Below are positions 16,123 to 25,015 of a DNA stretch of 64,000 nt, piece by piece. Position 1 is the first letter of the stretch. Every line of letters begins with the position of its first letter. This stretch comes from Paenibacillus pabuli (lineage in GTDB: Bacteria > Bacillota > Bacilli > Paenibacillales > Paenibacillaceae): positions 7,378,001 through 7,442,000 of the forward strand of contig NZ_CP073714.1 in assembly GCF_023101145.1 (NCBI RefSeq), in the 5' to 3' direction. Both the position numbers and the translations under genes were made by a program. A model generated the notes under the pieces. The model ran no database searches. It was not told the origin of the DNA and worked only from the letters and a program-made list of their open reading frames with translations.

Positions 16123-19100
16123 ATGAATAAAAACACCGTATTATATGACAAATTTTTCAAAATAGCACTTGCTACAACGATAGCAACAAGTACACTTGCC
16201 GTTGTGGCACCGGACTATACAAAAGCGAGTGAAAGCGATACGTTTTTTACGGATATCAAAGCAGCTTCTGGTTATTATGAATATGTGAATGAATTATTTG
16301 AGCGTGGTTTTGTTAGTGGTTATAAAGATGGTTCATTCAAACCAGGAGGATTGTTAACACGAGCAGAAGCCTCAAAAATTCTGGCACTTAATCTAGGATT
16401 AAATGTTACCAAATCTTTTAATCCTACGTTTAAGGATGTTTCAACGAGTGACTGGGCATACCCGTACATAGAAGCATTAAAAGAAGCAGGTGTTATCGAT
16501 GGCTTTCAGGATGGGACATTTAAACCGAACTCACCTATTACACGAAATCAAATGGCAAAAATTATTGTCAATGGCTATGGTCTAGAACCCGCCAAAGAAA
16601 TTAATTTACCATTTACGGATACACAATTAAAAAATAATTGGGCTGCTCCATATATTCAAACCTTATATGATCTAGGTATTACAACCGGACAATCCGCCCT
16701 AAAATACGGTGGAATTTCGACACTAACTCGCGGAGATATGGCAGCATTTACAATAAGATCCGAAAAAACAACAGATTATCGTGATAACCGCCAACCAGAT
16801 GAGAAAATTATTTCTGAAATTAGCGGCAATAAAATGACTATGGGTGGTCAGGTATTTTACATCAAAAAAGAGCTCCAGCCATTACTTCATTCAAAAAATT
16901 TAGCGGCGTTGAATGAGGCAAATTTAGACTTTATCAAAATTGGCACAAAAATCATCGGTATTCGCAACCTGGAATTGACTAATGGAGGAACGGCGGATAA
17001 CCCGCTAACATTAGATTTGGCAGGAGGTACTGTCGAAGCCAATATAACCATTGCAGGCGATTATATTAAGCTGGCAAATGCTAATATTACTGGTGATATT
17101 ACGGTTAAAAAAGGTGACCAAAAGCAAATTGAATTTGATGGGCTTGCGTTAAACGGCCGCTTAATTATTGAAGGGGATGCAAAACGTGAGCAAGAATCAG
17201 TTATTAAACTTACCAACACAACAGTAGATGAAATTGATGTAAACCGTGACAACACTAAAATTTTCACGAACAATGCTACACCATCTATTAAGGTTGGTAA
17301 TAATGTATCGGGTATCGAAGTTGCCGGTAAAATTAATTCAATCGATTTTATTGGGAACCAGGATGTTGTCGTAAAAGGACAGCTTGAAACAAGCACTTTA
17401 ACCATTGTCACACCAATAAAAGTAACGCTTGAAAATAAAGCCCAACTATCAACAGTAGAAACGAAACAATACGGAAGTCAATTGATTGTCCCAAGAGACA
17501 CTACAATTGATACTTTGATTAAGCCAGAAAATATTAAGCCTGAAGAAGCTGTAAAGTACCCGGGAGGTATATCTTCAGCAATAAAAAATGTGACGAATAC
17601 CGCGCAGGTAGAACGCTCTACCCCCCCGATAACTCCAACAACACCGACAGCACCTTCGAGTGGAGGCGGATCTAATGGTGGCGGATCAACAGACGGCGGA
17701 AATAATGGGGGCACAACGAACCCGTTTGTTTCCCAAACTCTGAAAGCCAATAATATTGAAGATACAGACAACAAAGATCCACTTGCTGTAGGCATGATTG
17801 GTACAACAGTTACATCAAGTAATGCAAATGTCGCAACAGCTACCTTAAAAGATGGAGAAATCATCGTCACATCAAAAGGTCCTGGTACAGCTACTATATC
17901 GATTAAAGAAGATGCACCTTCCTTAAAAGAAGCACAAATTATCGTAACAGTGGATGCCAACGGTAAAATGACACATACGATTAAACGCCCTGTTGAGGTA
18001 GTACAAGATAAAATTAATGCAACACCAGCACCGGGTGCAGATGATTTAGTAAAACTATTGGAAGGTATTGATATTCAAGGTGTTACTCCAGAAAATATCA
18101 CAGATGTAACAACAGCAGTGAAAAAAGCGATTGCTGAAAAAGGGGAGCCGTTAACAGAGGATGAATTAAAGTTAGTAGTCGATACGGCATTGCTCCCTTC
18201 ACTTATTAAAAAAGAGAACCCAAGCTTAGAGCAGGTATCTACTTCACTTGATTTGGTTATAGAGGGTCCAAATGGTACACAATTTGAATGGAAGTCAGTA
18301 ACTAAGGTTGGCGACCATAACGCAGACATTAACCTTACAACAGGTGACGTAACGCAAGATGATGCGGATAACGAAAATGATAAAGTGATTTTAAATGTTA
18401 CAGCAGTGAATGGAAATGCATCCAAAGATGCTTCCATCGAAACAACAGTGTTAGAATCGAAAAAGCCATACCTCGTAAGTGCAATTTTAAATGATATAGA
18501 TAAAGACGGTAATTCATCCCCAGGTGATACAATCACATTCAAATTTAGTGAGCCTGTTAAATATACAGGTAATACAGAGGATCATAATATTGATGAGCAT
18601 CTTTTTGGAAAAGATTTTGTATTTGGGGTGGGTACTGATCAATATCCAATCAAGGCTGTTTGGTCTGAAGATGGAACAAGCCTGACAATGACAATTGGTG
18701 GAGACACTTCTAGCGCTAATGTTTTTAAAGTTGGCTCTGATATTGCCCTAGTGGAAGGCTCAGTAAAAGATGCAAATGGTGGACAAAGTATAACCAATTC
18801 GGTCAAATTACAGCATACTCCATTTGCTTATAAAATTGTTCAAAACAACTTAACAGGCGACTTTATTTGGGAGAATGGCGCAGTTGTCAGTGAAGCAGCT
18901 GGGAAAATACAAGATTCAATGACTTTCTCTCAGAATGGGGAACCAGTTGAAGGCTTGGAAATCTCATACACAGATGAAGATCTCGCTCAAGGTTCCATCG
19001 CATCAGGTACATTCTCTCTTAAATCTGTAACGGTTACAAAAAACGGTAATTCGCAAAAAATCACTCTTGCAGACGGGGAAACACTCAATGTTACCACTTC

Positions 19101-20517
19101 AACTGTTTTACGTGTAAAAGACAGTACAGAAGTAGTAACTAGTGTTAATCATGAACATGTGAAAAATGGTTTGGTAAAAACAATAACAGTGGATGATACT
19201 GTAACAGATACGATTTCAGTTCCTAAAGTAGCTCTCGCTAACCCTGTTATTATTGATGGTCTGAATAAATTGGAATTTACGGCTGGAGTGGCGGTCACAG
19301 CAACTCCAAGTGAAGTTTTATTGAAAAATCTAACAGTTAAAGGTAGCTATTTAGGAACAGCACAGGACGGAGAACGTGGACCAGTTTATATTAGCGGATC
19401 TGCGGACGTTATACTTGATCATGTAACGGTGGATTTTCCAGCAGGTGGTGGTTATGGAGCTTCAGGGATTCTATTAAAAAATGCTAACGCAAAACTAGAA
19501 ATAAAAGATACAACTATTTCAGTTCATTTTACGAATTCTGACAATAGTTCTTATTATGCATCTGGAGTACGAGCTGATGTAGAAGGTGCTTCAATAGACA
19601 TTATTAATTCTACAATCTCATCAAATGGTGCAAACGGAGGTTCCAGAGGTATTCAAACTGCCAACGGTGCTACTGTAAATATCACTAATAGTACAATAAA
19701 TGTGAAAACAAGTACTTTCCCTGGTACCGTATATGGAATTTACCTGGGAGAGGGCTCTAGTTTAACAACGAGTGGTGGAAGTGAAATTGTTATCACGGCT
19801 CCAGACGCCGATGGATTTGGGGTTGGAAATAATATTAACTATGCAAATTTAAACATTTCAGATACTACTACATTTGATATAGATGCTGCTGGTGCTGGAA
19901 AAGCAAAAGATGCGTATGAGTATAATCCTGATGACTTGGCAGTACTTGATGAGGCACGGGCAAAAATGGATGAAAACTTAATTAAAGCCAGTAACCCAAC
20001 CTTACAGGAGGTAACGGAGGCTTTAAATTTACCAACGGATCAAGATGGTGTTTTAGTCGAATGGAATGCAGATACAGTTGATGGTGCAACAGTCCATGCT
20101 GATGGAACGGTTACTAGAAGCAGCAATGACGATGCAGATGATCTGGTGACATTAACAGCTACATTTACACACAATGGGATGAAGAAAACGAAAGTTTTCC
20201 CTGTCACTATTAAGGAAAGTAAAGTTCCAACCCTTATTTCAGCAGCATTAGTAGATCATAATGCTGATGGAAAAGCTAGTACGGGCGAAATTGTTGAGCT
20301 GACATTTAGTGAACCTGTAACTTTCAGTCTACTATCTATCGGTGACCAAGAGATCGATCCGGGATCGGGAGGTTGGTCGGAAGATAAGAAAACGTTGACA
20401 GTAACATTACAAGCTGATATTACAGCGGCTGGTACAGTAACTGTAAAGGTTAATAACCTAGAAGATGCTGCCCATAATACTAAGGAAGAAGATGTGGTGG
20501 AATTAACCATCCGATAG
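16123..20517 (+). CDS. Large SLH-domain surface protein (SLH1)
   Basis: This 1464-residue protein has a signal peptide (about 1-36) and three N-terminal SLH domains (about 38-215, with LTRAEASKILAL, ITRNQMAKIIV and LTRGDMAAFTI), which bind secondary cell-wall polymer. A beta-rich segment with parallel-beta-helix character and a Pro/Thr/Gly/Ser linker (about 495-530) follow. Next come bacterial Ig-like modules, including repeated atrophied-Ig-type units (near 710-790 and 1285-1370). A second beta-helix stretch (about 1090-1250) has INSTISS/ITNSTINV-type repeats. The codon use is clearly AT-richer than the flanks. GAGGAGGA precedes the ATG. It was probably acquired with the kinase and regulator downstream. 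Role unknown: adhesin, S-layer or glycan-binding protein. Confidence 0.88.
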   Translation: MNKNTVLYDKFFKIALATTIATSTLAVVAPDYTKASESDTFFTDIKAASGYYEYVNELFERGFVSGYKDGSFKPGGLLTRAEASKILALNLGLNVTKSFNPTFKDVSTSDWAYPYIEALKEAGVIDGFQDGTFKPNSPITRNQMAKIIVNGYGLEPAKEINLPFTDTQLKNNWAAPYIQTLYDLGITTGQSALKYGGISTLTRGDMAAFTIRSEKTTDYRDNRQPDEKIISEISGNKMTMGGQVFYIKKELQPLLHSKNLAALNEANLDFIKIGTKIIGIRNLELTNGGTADNPLTLDLAGGTVEANITIAGDYIKLANANITGDITVKKGDQKQIEFDGLALNGRLIIEGDAKREQESVIKLTNTTVDEIDVNRDNTKIFTNNATPSIKVGNNVSGIEVAGKINSIDFIGNQDVVVKGQLETSTLTIVTPIKVTLENKAQLSTVETKQYGSQLIVPRDTTIDTLIKPENIKPEEAVKYPGGISSAIKNVTNTAQVERSTPPITPTTPTAPSSGGGSNGGGSTDGGNNGGTTNPFVSQTLKANNIEDTDNKDPLAVGMIGTTVTSSNANVATATLKDGEIIVTSKGPGTATISIKEDAPSLKEAQIIVTVDANGKMTHTIKRPVEVVQDKINATPAPGADDLVKLLEGIDIQGVTPENITDVTTAVKKAIAEKGEPLTEDELKLVVDTALLPSLIKKENPSLEQVSTSLDLVIEGPNGTQFEWKSVTKVGDHNADINLTTGDVTQDDADNENDKVILNVTAVNGNASKDASIETTVLESKKPYLVSAILNDIDKDGNSSPGDTITFKFSEPVKYTGNTEDHNIDEHLFGKDFVFGVGTDQYPIKAVWSEDGTSLTMTIGGDTSSANVFKVGSDIALVEGSVKDANGGQSITNSVKLQHTPFAYKIVQNNLTGDFIWENGAVVSEAAGKIQDSMTFSQNGEPVEGLEISYTDEDLAQGSIASGTFSLKSVTVTKNGNSQKITLADGETLNVTTSTVLRVKDSTEVVTSVNHEHVKNGLVKTITVDDTVTDTISVPKVALANPVIIDGLNKLEFTAGVAVTATPSEVLLKNLTVKGSYLGTAQDGERGPVYISGSADVILDHVTVDFPAGGGYGASGILLKNANAKLEIKDTTISVHFTNSDNSSYYASGVRADVEGASIDIINSTISSNGANGGSRGIQTANGATVNITNSTINVKTSTFPGTVYGIYLGEGSSLTTSGGSEIVITAPDADGFGVGNNINYANLNISDTTTFDIDAAGAGKAKDAYEYNPDDLAVLDEARAKMDENLIKASNPTLQEVTEALNLPTDQDGVLVEWNADTVDGATVHADGTVTRSSNDDADDLVTLTATFTHNGMKKTKVFPVTIKESKVPTLISAALVDHNADGKASTGEIVELTFSEPVTFSLLSIGDQEIDPGSGGWSEDKKTLTVTLQADITAAGTVTVKVNNLEDAAHNTKEEDVVELTIR

Positions 20518-20569
20518 GTGTAAGTGCTGCAAAAGTAATATCTGTATCTAAGAAATGTAACTAAAGGAA

Positions 20570-20609
20570 ACACCCAGTCTAGGATCTTAACCTTGACTGG
20601 GTGTTTTTG
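20570..20609 (+). terminator. Terminator of the SLH1 gene
   Basis: ACACCCAGTC pairs with GACTGGGTGT around a 15-base loop and is followed by five Ts. It separates SLH1 from the kinase operon, so the two are transcribed from separate promoters. Confidence 0.85.
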
Positions 20610-20642
20610 ATATGAATACATGTTTTAGAACCCTGATCCGTT

Positions 20643-20660
20643 GTTCAGATTTTGTTCAAG
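20643..20660 (+). promoter_or_regulatory. GTTCAGA tandem repeat before the kinase operon
   Basis: GTTCAGA-TTTT-GTTCAAG repeats with an 11-bp period, and a TATGAT -10 element begins 5 bp downstream. The repeat therefore covers the -35 position, as in activator-dependent OmpR/SARP promoters. It suggests that the operon's own regulator activates it. Confidence 0.65.
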
Positions 20661-20758
20661 CGCAGTATGATAACATTCCAAAAGGAGTTGATTGAAAAAA
20701 ACATTAACCCTATGATGTAAACATACATAAGAATTCACTCGTATATGGAGGCATGATA

Positions 20759-23700
20759 GTGAAAAGGAATATCCTAATCATTTTGAGTATTATCATGCTG
20801 TTTGTTAGTGTCTTTTCACTTGGCAATTGGCATTATATTACCAGTAACCATTCCAAAATTGTACATGATGGAACGGTAAATATATCCACTGAGCAATTAC
20901 AAAGACCAGTTAAGCTGGAAGGTGATTGGTTTTTTTATCCAAATGTTTTAATTCCTTCTTTGGAACAGATCAATAACGATCAGAATAAACGAATCACACT
21001 TGATGTGCCATTTAACTGGAGAGAGTATGTAGAGCCCAACAAAGAGGGAATTTCAGTTGGGACCTATTATGTCAAGGTACATGTACCAACGGAGGGATTC
21101 TACGGTTTGTTTATACGGACTATTCGTCAAGCGAATCGTGTGTTTATAAATGATGTAGAGGTAGGCGCAAAGGGGAAGACAAGCACAGTTTTAAGTGAAT
21201 ATGGGTCCGAGAATGATGATAAATATACAGTTTTTGCTCGTAGCGAAAATAAAGAACTGAATATTGTTATCCATGTAACCAACTATAATTCCCCACAGGC
21301 TGGTATTGTCTATCCTATTGAATTTGGTACGATGGAAGTCATCCAGCACCAATATCGTTGGAAAGTATTTTTAGACGCATTAGTATCTATTGGGCATGTG
21401 TTATTCGGAATCATTTATATCTTTACATTTTTACAGAATCGGAAACGCAAAGAAGAATTATTTTTTGGTCTTTTTACCATTTCATTGGGACTGTATATGT
21501 CATTTATTAATCAAAAAGTGTTTTTCCTGTTATTTCCCGATATCTCCCCCTTCAATCAATTGCGTCTACAGCTCAGTATTATTCCGATAGCGCTACTAAC
21601 TTTAACGCTGTTTATTAATTCAATGTACCCGCAAGTACAAAAAAGAAAAACGATATATATGTTTATGATTTTACTTGGGGTTGTAATTATTTTTTATGGT
21701 ATTTATAACCCAATTACCCAAAATCACAGAGCTTCTTCAGATTTGGAGTTGTTCCTTAGAAAAATGGCGTATATCTGTGTTACGGCTCCAGTCATATTCT
21801 ATAATCTATGGACTCTTATTAAAGTAATGTTACATCACCTTGAAGGCGTTCGTTATGTTCTAATCGTGATTTCGGCTATTAGTTGTTATACCATTTTACT
21901 GACTTTTAACTTTATAATGGGCGTTCCCATAGATTACACAGAATTCGCATTATTTTTACTAATATTATTCGGATTTGCTTCGTTATTAAATTCCCGTGCA
22001 AACCAGACTATTTTAAAAATCCAGGCCTTATCAGAGGAATTGCTCACACATAATCAAATGAAGGATATATTTTTACTGAAAACTTCTCATGAATTACGGA
22101 CACCCCTTAACGGTATTTTAAATTTATCAAAGTCCTTAATGGAAGGAGCTCAAGGCCCTCTAAAACGGGCTCAACAGGAGCAAGTCATTTTAATTCATAG
22201 TGTGACTCAGCGTTTAGGACATTTAGTAGAGGATTTGTTGTTCTCTTCGAATCAAATGACAGGAGAAGTAAGGGTTGCCCCTTCTAGTGTTTCACCCTCT
22301 GTTATTACGGAAGTTGTGTTAGAAATTCGTAGTGTGATGCCAATGAATCACCTAGTAAGTATTGATGCAGAGGTTGGTTCGAATTTACCGAATATGTACA
22401 CAGACGAATTACGTTTTAAGCAGGTTCTATACAACTTGCTGCACAATGCCATTAAATATACAGAAGTTGGAGAAATCATTGTGACAGCCTATGTCCATCA
22501 ACATCAGATGGTCATCCAGGTAAGAGATACAGGCTGTGGTATTCCGGCACCAGATATAGACCGTATCTTTGATGCCTTTTATCAAGGAAATAATCATAAA
22601 AAAGAAGGGCTCGGTTTGGGATTAAGTATCACTAAAAACATTGTCGAAAAGTTAACAGGCGAGATTTATGTTACAAGTACGGTAGGAGAAGGTACTACAT
22701 TTACATTTACAATGCCACTTGCTAATGGAGAGCATATTAGCATTGAGCAATCATCTACCGGGCATAGAACCAAAGAATTACAGCTTCAATTGCCACTCAT
22801 GTATAAAGGAAATAATAAAAAGATACTTGTGGTGGACGATAACCATGTCAATATACAAGTTTTAGCCGAGGCGTTACGACTTAAGGGATATACTGTAATT
22901 GCAGTAGATAATGGTTTCGATGCAGTAGACTATATTAAGACGAATCAGGTAGATTGTATGTTAATCGATTTAACGATGAACGGAATGTCAGGTTATGAGC
23001 TGTGTAAGCAAGTACGAAAACAATATGATATGTTGGAACTACCGATTATTATCTTAACAGCAATCATGAAGCATTCTGATTTAGTGTTATCTTTACAAGT
23101 TGGTGCAAATGATTACTTACAAAAACCTATTTTAATGGATAAACTATTTATTCGTATTGAATCTCTGTTAGCCATTCGTCAATCTTCAATTGATGCAATT
23201 GAAGTAGAACTGAATTATTTGTATTCACAGGTCACACCGCATTTTGTTTATAACACGCTTAATACAATTATTGGTTTAAGCTATACGGATATGGACAACA
23301 CGCGTGAAGCACTTTACTGCTTGGCAACCTATTTCCGTGCCAAACTTAATGTCCATTACCGAAATAGCTTTGTCTCTATTGAAGAAGAGATGGAGCTTGT
23401 CGAAGCATACTTATATATTGAAAAGATGCGTTATGGTGACCGTTTAAATATTAAATATGATATTGATGAATCCATTCAATTAATGATTCCAGCACTTTCC
23501 ATTCAGCCATTAGTTGAAAATGCTGTTCTCCACGGTATCTCTAAGAAACAAGGTGGCGGTACTATTGAGGTAAGTATTCAGCGGGAAGGTCAATTTGCCC
23601 GAATTAAAATCTATGATAATGGTGTAGGTATTCCTGAGGAAAAACTTCGAAAGCTGATAAATGAAGAAAGCACACGTATTGGCTTTATGAATCCATTAAA

Positions 23701-23800
23701 AAAATTCAAATTAATGAAAAATGCAAGTTTACGTTTATACAGCGAGGAAGGAAAGGGAACAACTATTGTCGTTTTATTACCAGAGGGTGGTGGAGCATGA
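20759..23800 (+). CDS. Dual-kinase hybrid sensor (7TMR-DISM, HisKA, REC, LytS-type)
   Basis: A membrane sensor of about 1013 residues. An N-terminal helix precedes an extracellular beta domain of the 7TMR-DISM type (about 35-190), seven membrane helices (about 200-410), a HisKA box SHELRTPLNG with His near 444 and HATPase (GCGIPAPDIDRIF, GLGLGLSI). A receiver follows (ILVVDDN, Asp near 735 in LIDLTMNGMSG, Lys in YLQKPI). A second kinase of the LytS/His_kinase type ends the protein: QVTPHFVYNTLNTI with His near 827, LVENAVLHG and a final GVGIP. GTG 20759 has the right spacing from GGAGG; ATG 20753 is too close. It overlaps the response regulator gene by 4 bp. Confidence 0.9.
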   Translation: MKRNILIILSIIMLFVSVFSLGNWHYITSNHSKIVHDGTVNISTEQLQRPVKLEGDWFFYPNVLIPSLEQINNDQNKRITLDVPFNWREYVEPNKEGISVGTYYVKVHVPTEGFYGLFIRTIRQANRVFINDVEVGAKGKTSTVLSEYGSENDDKYTVFARSENKELNIVIHVTNYNSPQAGIVYPIEFGTMEVIQHQYRWKVFLDALVSIGHVLFGIIYIFTFLQNRKRKEELFFGLFTISLGLYMSFINQKVFFLLFPDISPFNQLRLQLSIIPIALLTLTLFINSMYPQVQKRKTIYMFMILLGVVIIFYGIYNPITQNHRASSDLELFLRKMAYICVTAPVIFYNLWTLIKVMLHHLEGVRYVLIVISAISCYTILLTFNFIMGVPIDYTEFALFLLILFGFASLLNSRANQTILKIQALSEELLTHNQMKDIFLLKTSHELRTPLNGILNLSKSLMEGAQGPLKRAQQEQVILIHSVTQRLGHLVEDLLFSSNQMTGEVRVAPSSVSPSVITEVVLEIRSVMPMNHLVSIDAEVGSNLPNMYTDELRFKQVLYNLLHNAIKYTEVGEIIVTAYVHQHQMVIQVRDTGCGIPAPDIDRIFDAFYQGNNHKKEGLGLGLSITKNIVEKLTGEIYVTSTVGEGTTFTFTMPLANGEHISIEQSSTGHRTKELQLQLPLMYKGNNKKILVVDDNHVNIQVLAEALRLKGYTVIAVDNGFDAVDYIKTNQVDCMLIDLTMNGMSGYELCKQVRKQYDMLELPIIILTAIMKHSDLVLSLQVGANDYLQKPILMDKLFIRIESLLAIRQSSIDAIEVELNYLYSQVTPHFVYNTLNTIIGLSYTDMDNTREALYCLATYFRAKLNVHYRNSFVSIEEEMELVEAYLYIEKMRYGDRLNIKYDIDESIQLMIPALSIQPLVENAVLHGISKKQGGGTIEVSIQREGQFARIKIYDNGVGIPEEKLRKLINEESTRIGFMNPLKKFKLMKNASLRLYSEEGKGTTIVVLLPEGGGA

Positions 23801-24906
23801 ACATAATTATTGTTGATGATGAAAAAATGGCAATCGATGTATTAAGTATTATGATTAAACGGCTAACGCAATTCCAGGTTTCAATCCAAGGGACATTTAC
23901 AAATGCAGTAGATGCCCTTGGTTTTCTGGAGAAAGAGGCCATTGAACTTGTATTTCTGGATATCGAAATGATCGATGTGCACGGTATGCAAATAGCTAGA
24001 CAAATGTTACAAAAACACCCCTCCTTACAAATCATTTTTGTGACAGCACATTCGCAATTTGCAGTGGATGCTTTTGAAGTAGAGGCTACCGATTATTTAT
24101 TAAAGCCTGTACATGAAAAGCGCTTGATTAAAGCGCTAACAAAAGCACAGAAAAAATCGCAATTACAAGTTAATGTGCCCCCTATGAATAAAAAAAGCCT
24201 GTTTTACGCTCATACTTTAGGCAGTTTTTATCTGCTTGATCCTCAGCAAGAGGTAGTAAAATGGCGTACAAGGAAAGTACGCGAACTTTTTTTATTTTTA
24301 TTATTTAATCAAAAAAGACCAATGTCAAACGCCATCATCTCAGAAGAGTTATGGATAAATTTGGACTTTGAAAAGGCCTCAAGTAATTTACATACCTCCA
24401 TTTATCAATTGAGAAAGCTTTTAAAAGAAAAGGGAATACAAGACCCGATCCAATTAGTGAATAATCACTACCAACTAAATGCTGAAATTGAAAGTGATTA
24501 TGAGGAGCTCATTCAATTGCTCGAACGGGAAAAACATGATGAAAAATCTATTCAACAGTTAATTAATTGCTATGAGGGAGATTATTTAGTGGAGGAAGAT
24601 TACTTATGGGCTGTTCAAATAAGACTCCGGTTAAAGCAGGGTGTACTGCATGTACTTGAACAATATGTCACTAGCACAAACTCAGTTAATTCCTTATTAA
24701 AATTCAATTGTTTACAAATGATGCTACAATTGGATGAATTCAATGAGCAATATATGTTTTTATTATTGGAATTCTTAATTGAACAAAACAAAAAACAAGA
24801 TTGTTTAAAATTCTTTGAAACTATACAAGCAAAACTAGCTGAAATTGGTCTCTCTGTTCCCGAAAGGATTCATAGAAGATATAACGAATATTTGGTCAAT
24901 GTATAA
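23797..24906 (+). CDS. SARP-like response regulator (receiver, winged helix, BTAD)
   Basis: A 369-residue regulator. The receiver domain covers residues 1-118 (IIVDDEK, phosphoacceptor Asp near 54 in FLDIEMIDVHG, VTAHS, LLKPV). A winged-helix domain follows (about 135-225, KWRTRKVRELFLFLLFNQ, ISEELW, NLHTSIYQLRKLLKE) and then a bacterial transcriptional activation domain (about 235-365, SDYEELIQLL, YEGDYLVEEDYLWA, PERIHRRY). This SARP-type output is known in Streptomyces to bind heptamers repeated every 11 bp, matching the repeats at three promoters here. It is co-translated with the dual kinase (ATGA overlap). AT-rich codon use, like its partners. Confidence 0.9.
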   Translation: MNIIIVDDEKMAIDVLSIMIKRLTQFQVSIQGTFTNAVDALGFLEKEAIELVFLDIEMIDVHGMQIARQMLQKHPSLQIIFVTAHSQFAVDAFEVEATDYLLKPVHEKRLIKALTKAQKKSQLQVNVPPMNKKSLFYAHTLGSFYLLDPQQEVVKWRTRKVRELFLFLLFNQKRPMSNAIISEELWINLDFEKASSNLHTSIYQLRKLLKEKGIQDPIQLVNNHYQLNAEIESDYEELIQLLEREKHDEKSIQQLINCYEGDYLVEEDYLWAVQIRLRLKQGVLHVLEQYVTSTNSVNSLLKFNCLQMMLQLDEFNEQYMFLLLEFLIEQNKKQDCLKFFETIQAKLAEIGLSVPERIHRRYNEYLVNV

Positions 24907-24950
24907 AAGCGATGATATATCCACAAGACCTGTTCTGGCTATAGACGAGT

Positions 24951-24997
24951 AAAGGGGCGTCCCGCCATGTTTACATGGTTTGAGACACCCCTTTTTA
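24951..24997. terminator. Bidirectional terminator between regulator and SLH2 genes
   Basis: AAAGGGGcGTC pairs with GACaCCCCTTT, with an inner CCATGT/ACATGG stem, between convergent genes. It also marks the right end of the AT-rich block. Confidence 0.8.
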
Positions 24998-25015
24998 AGT
25001 TATATATGCTGATTT

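Noticed and set aside
17061..18542. Long minus-strand open frames across the SLH1 gene
   Set aside because: They are antisense shadows of a low-complexity coding region, with no ribosome sites and no family-like sequence.
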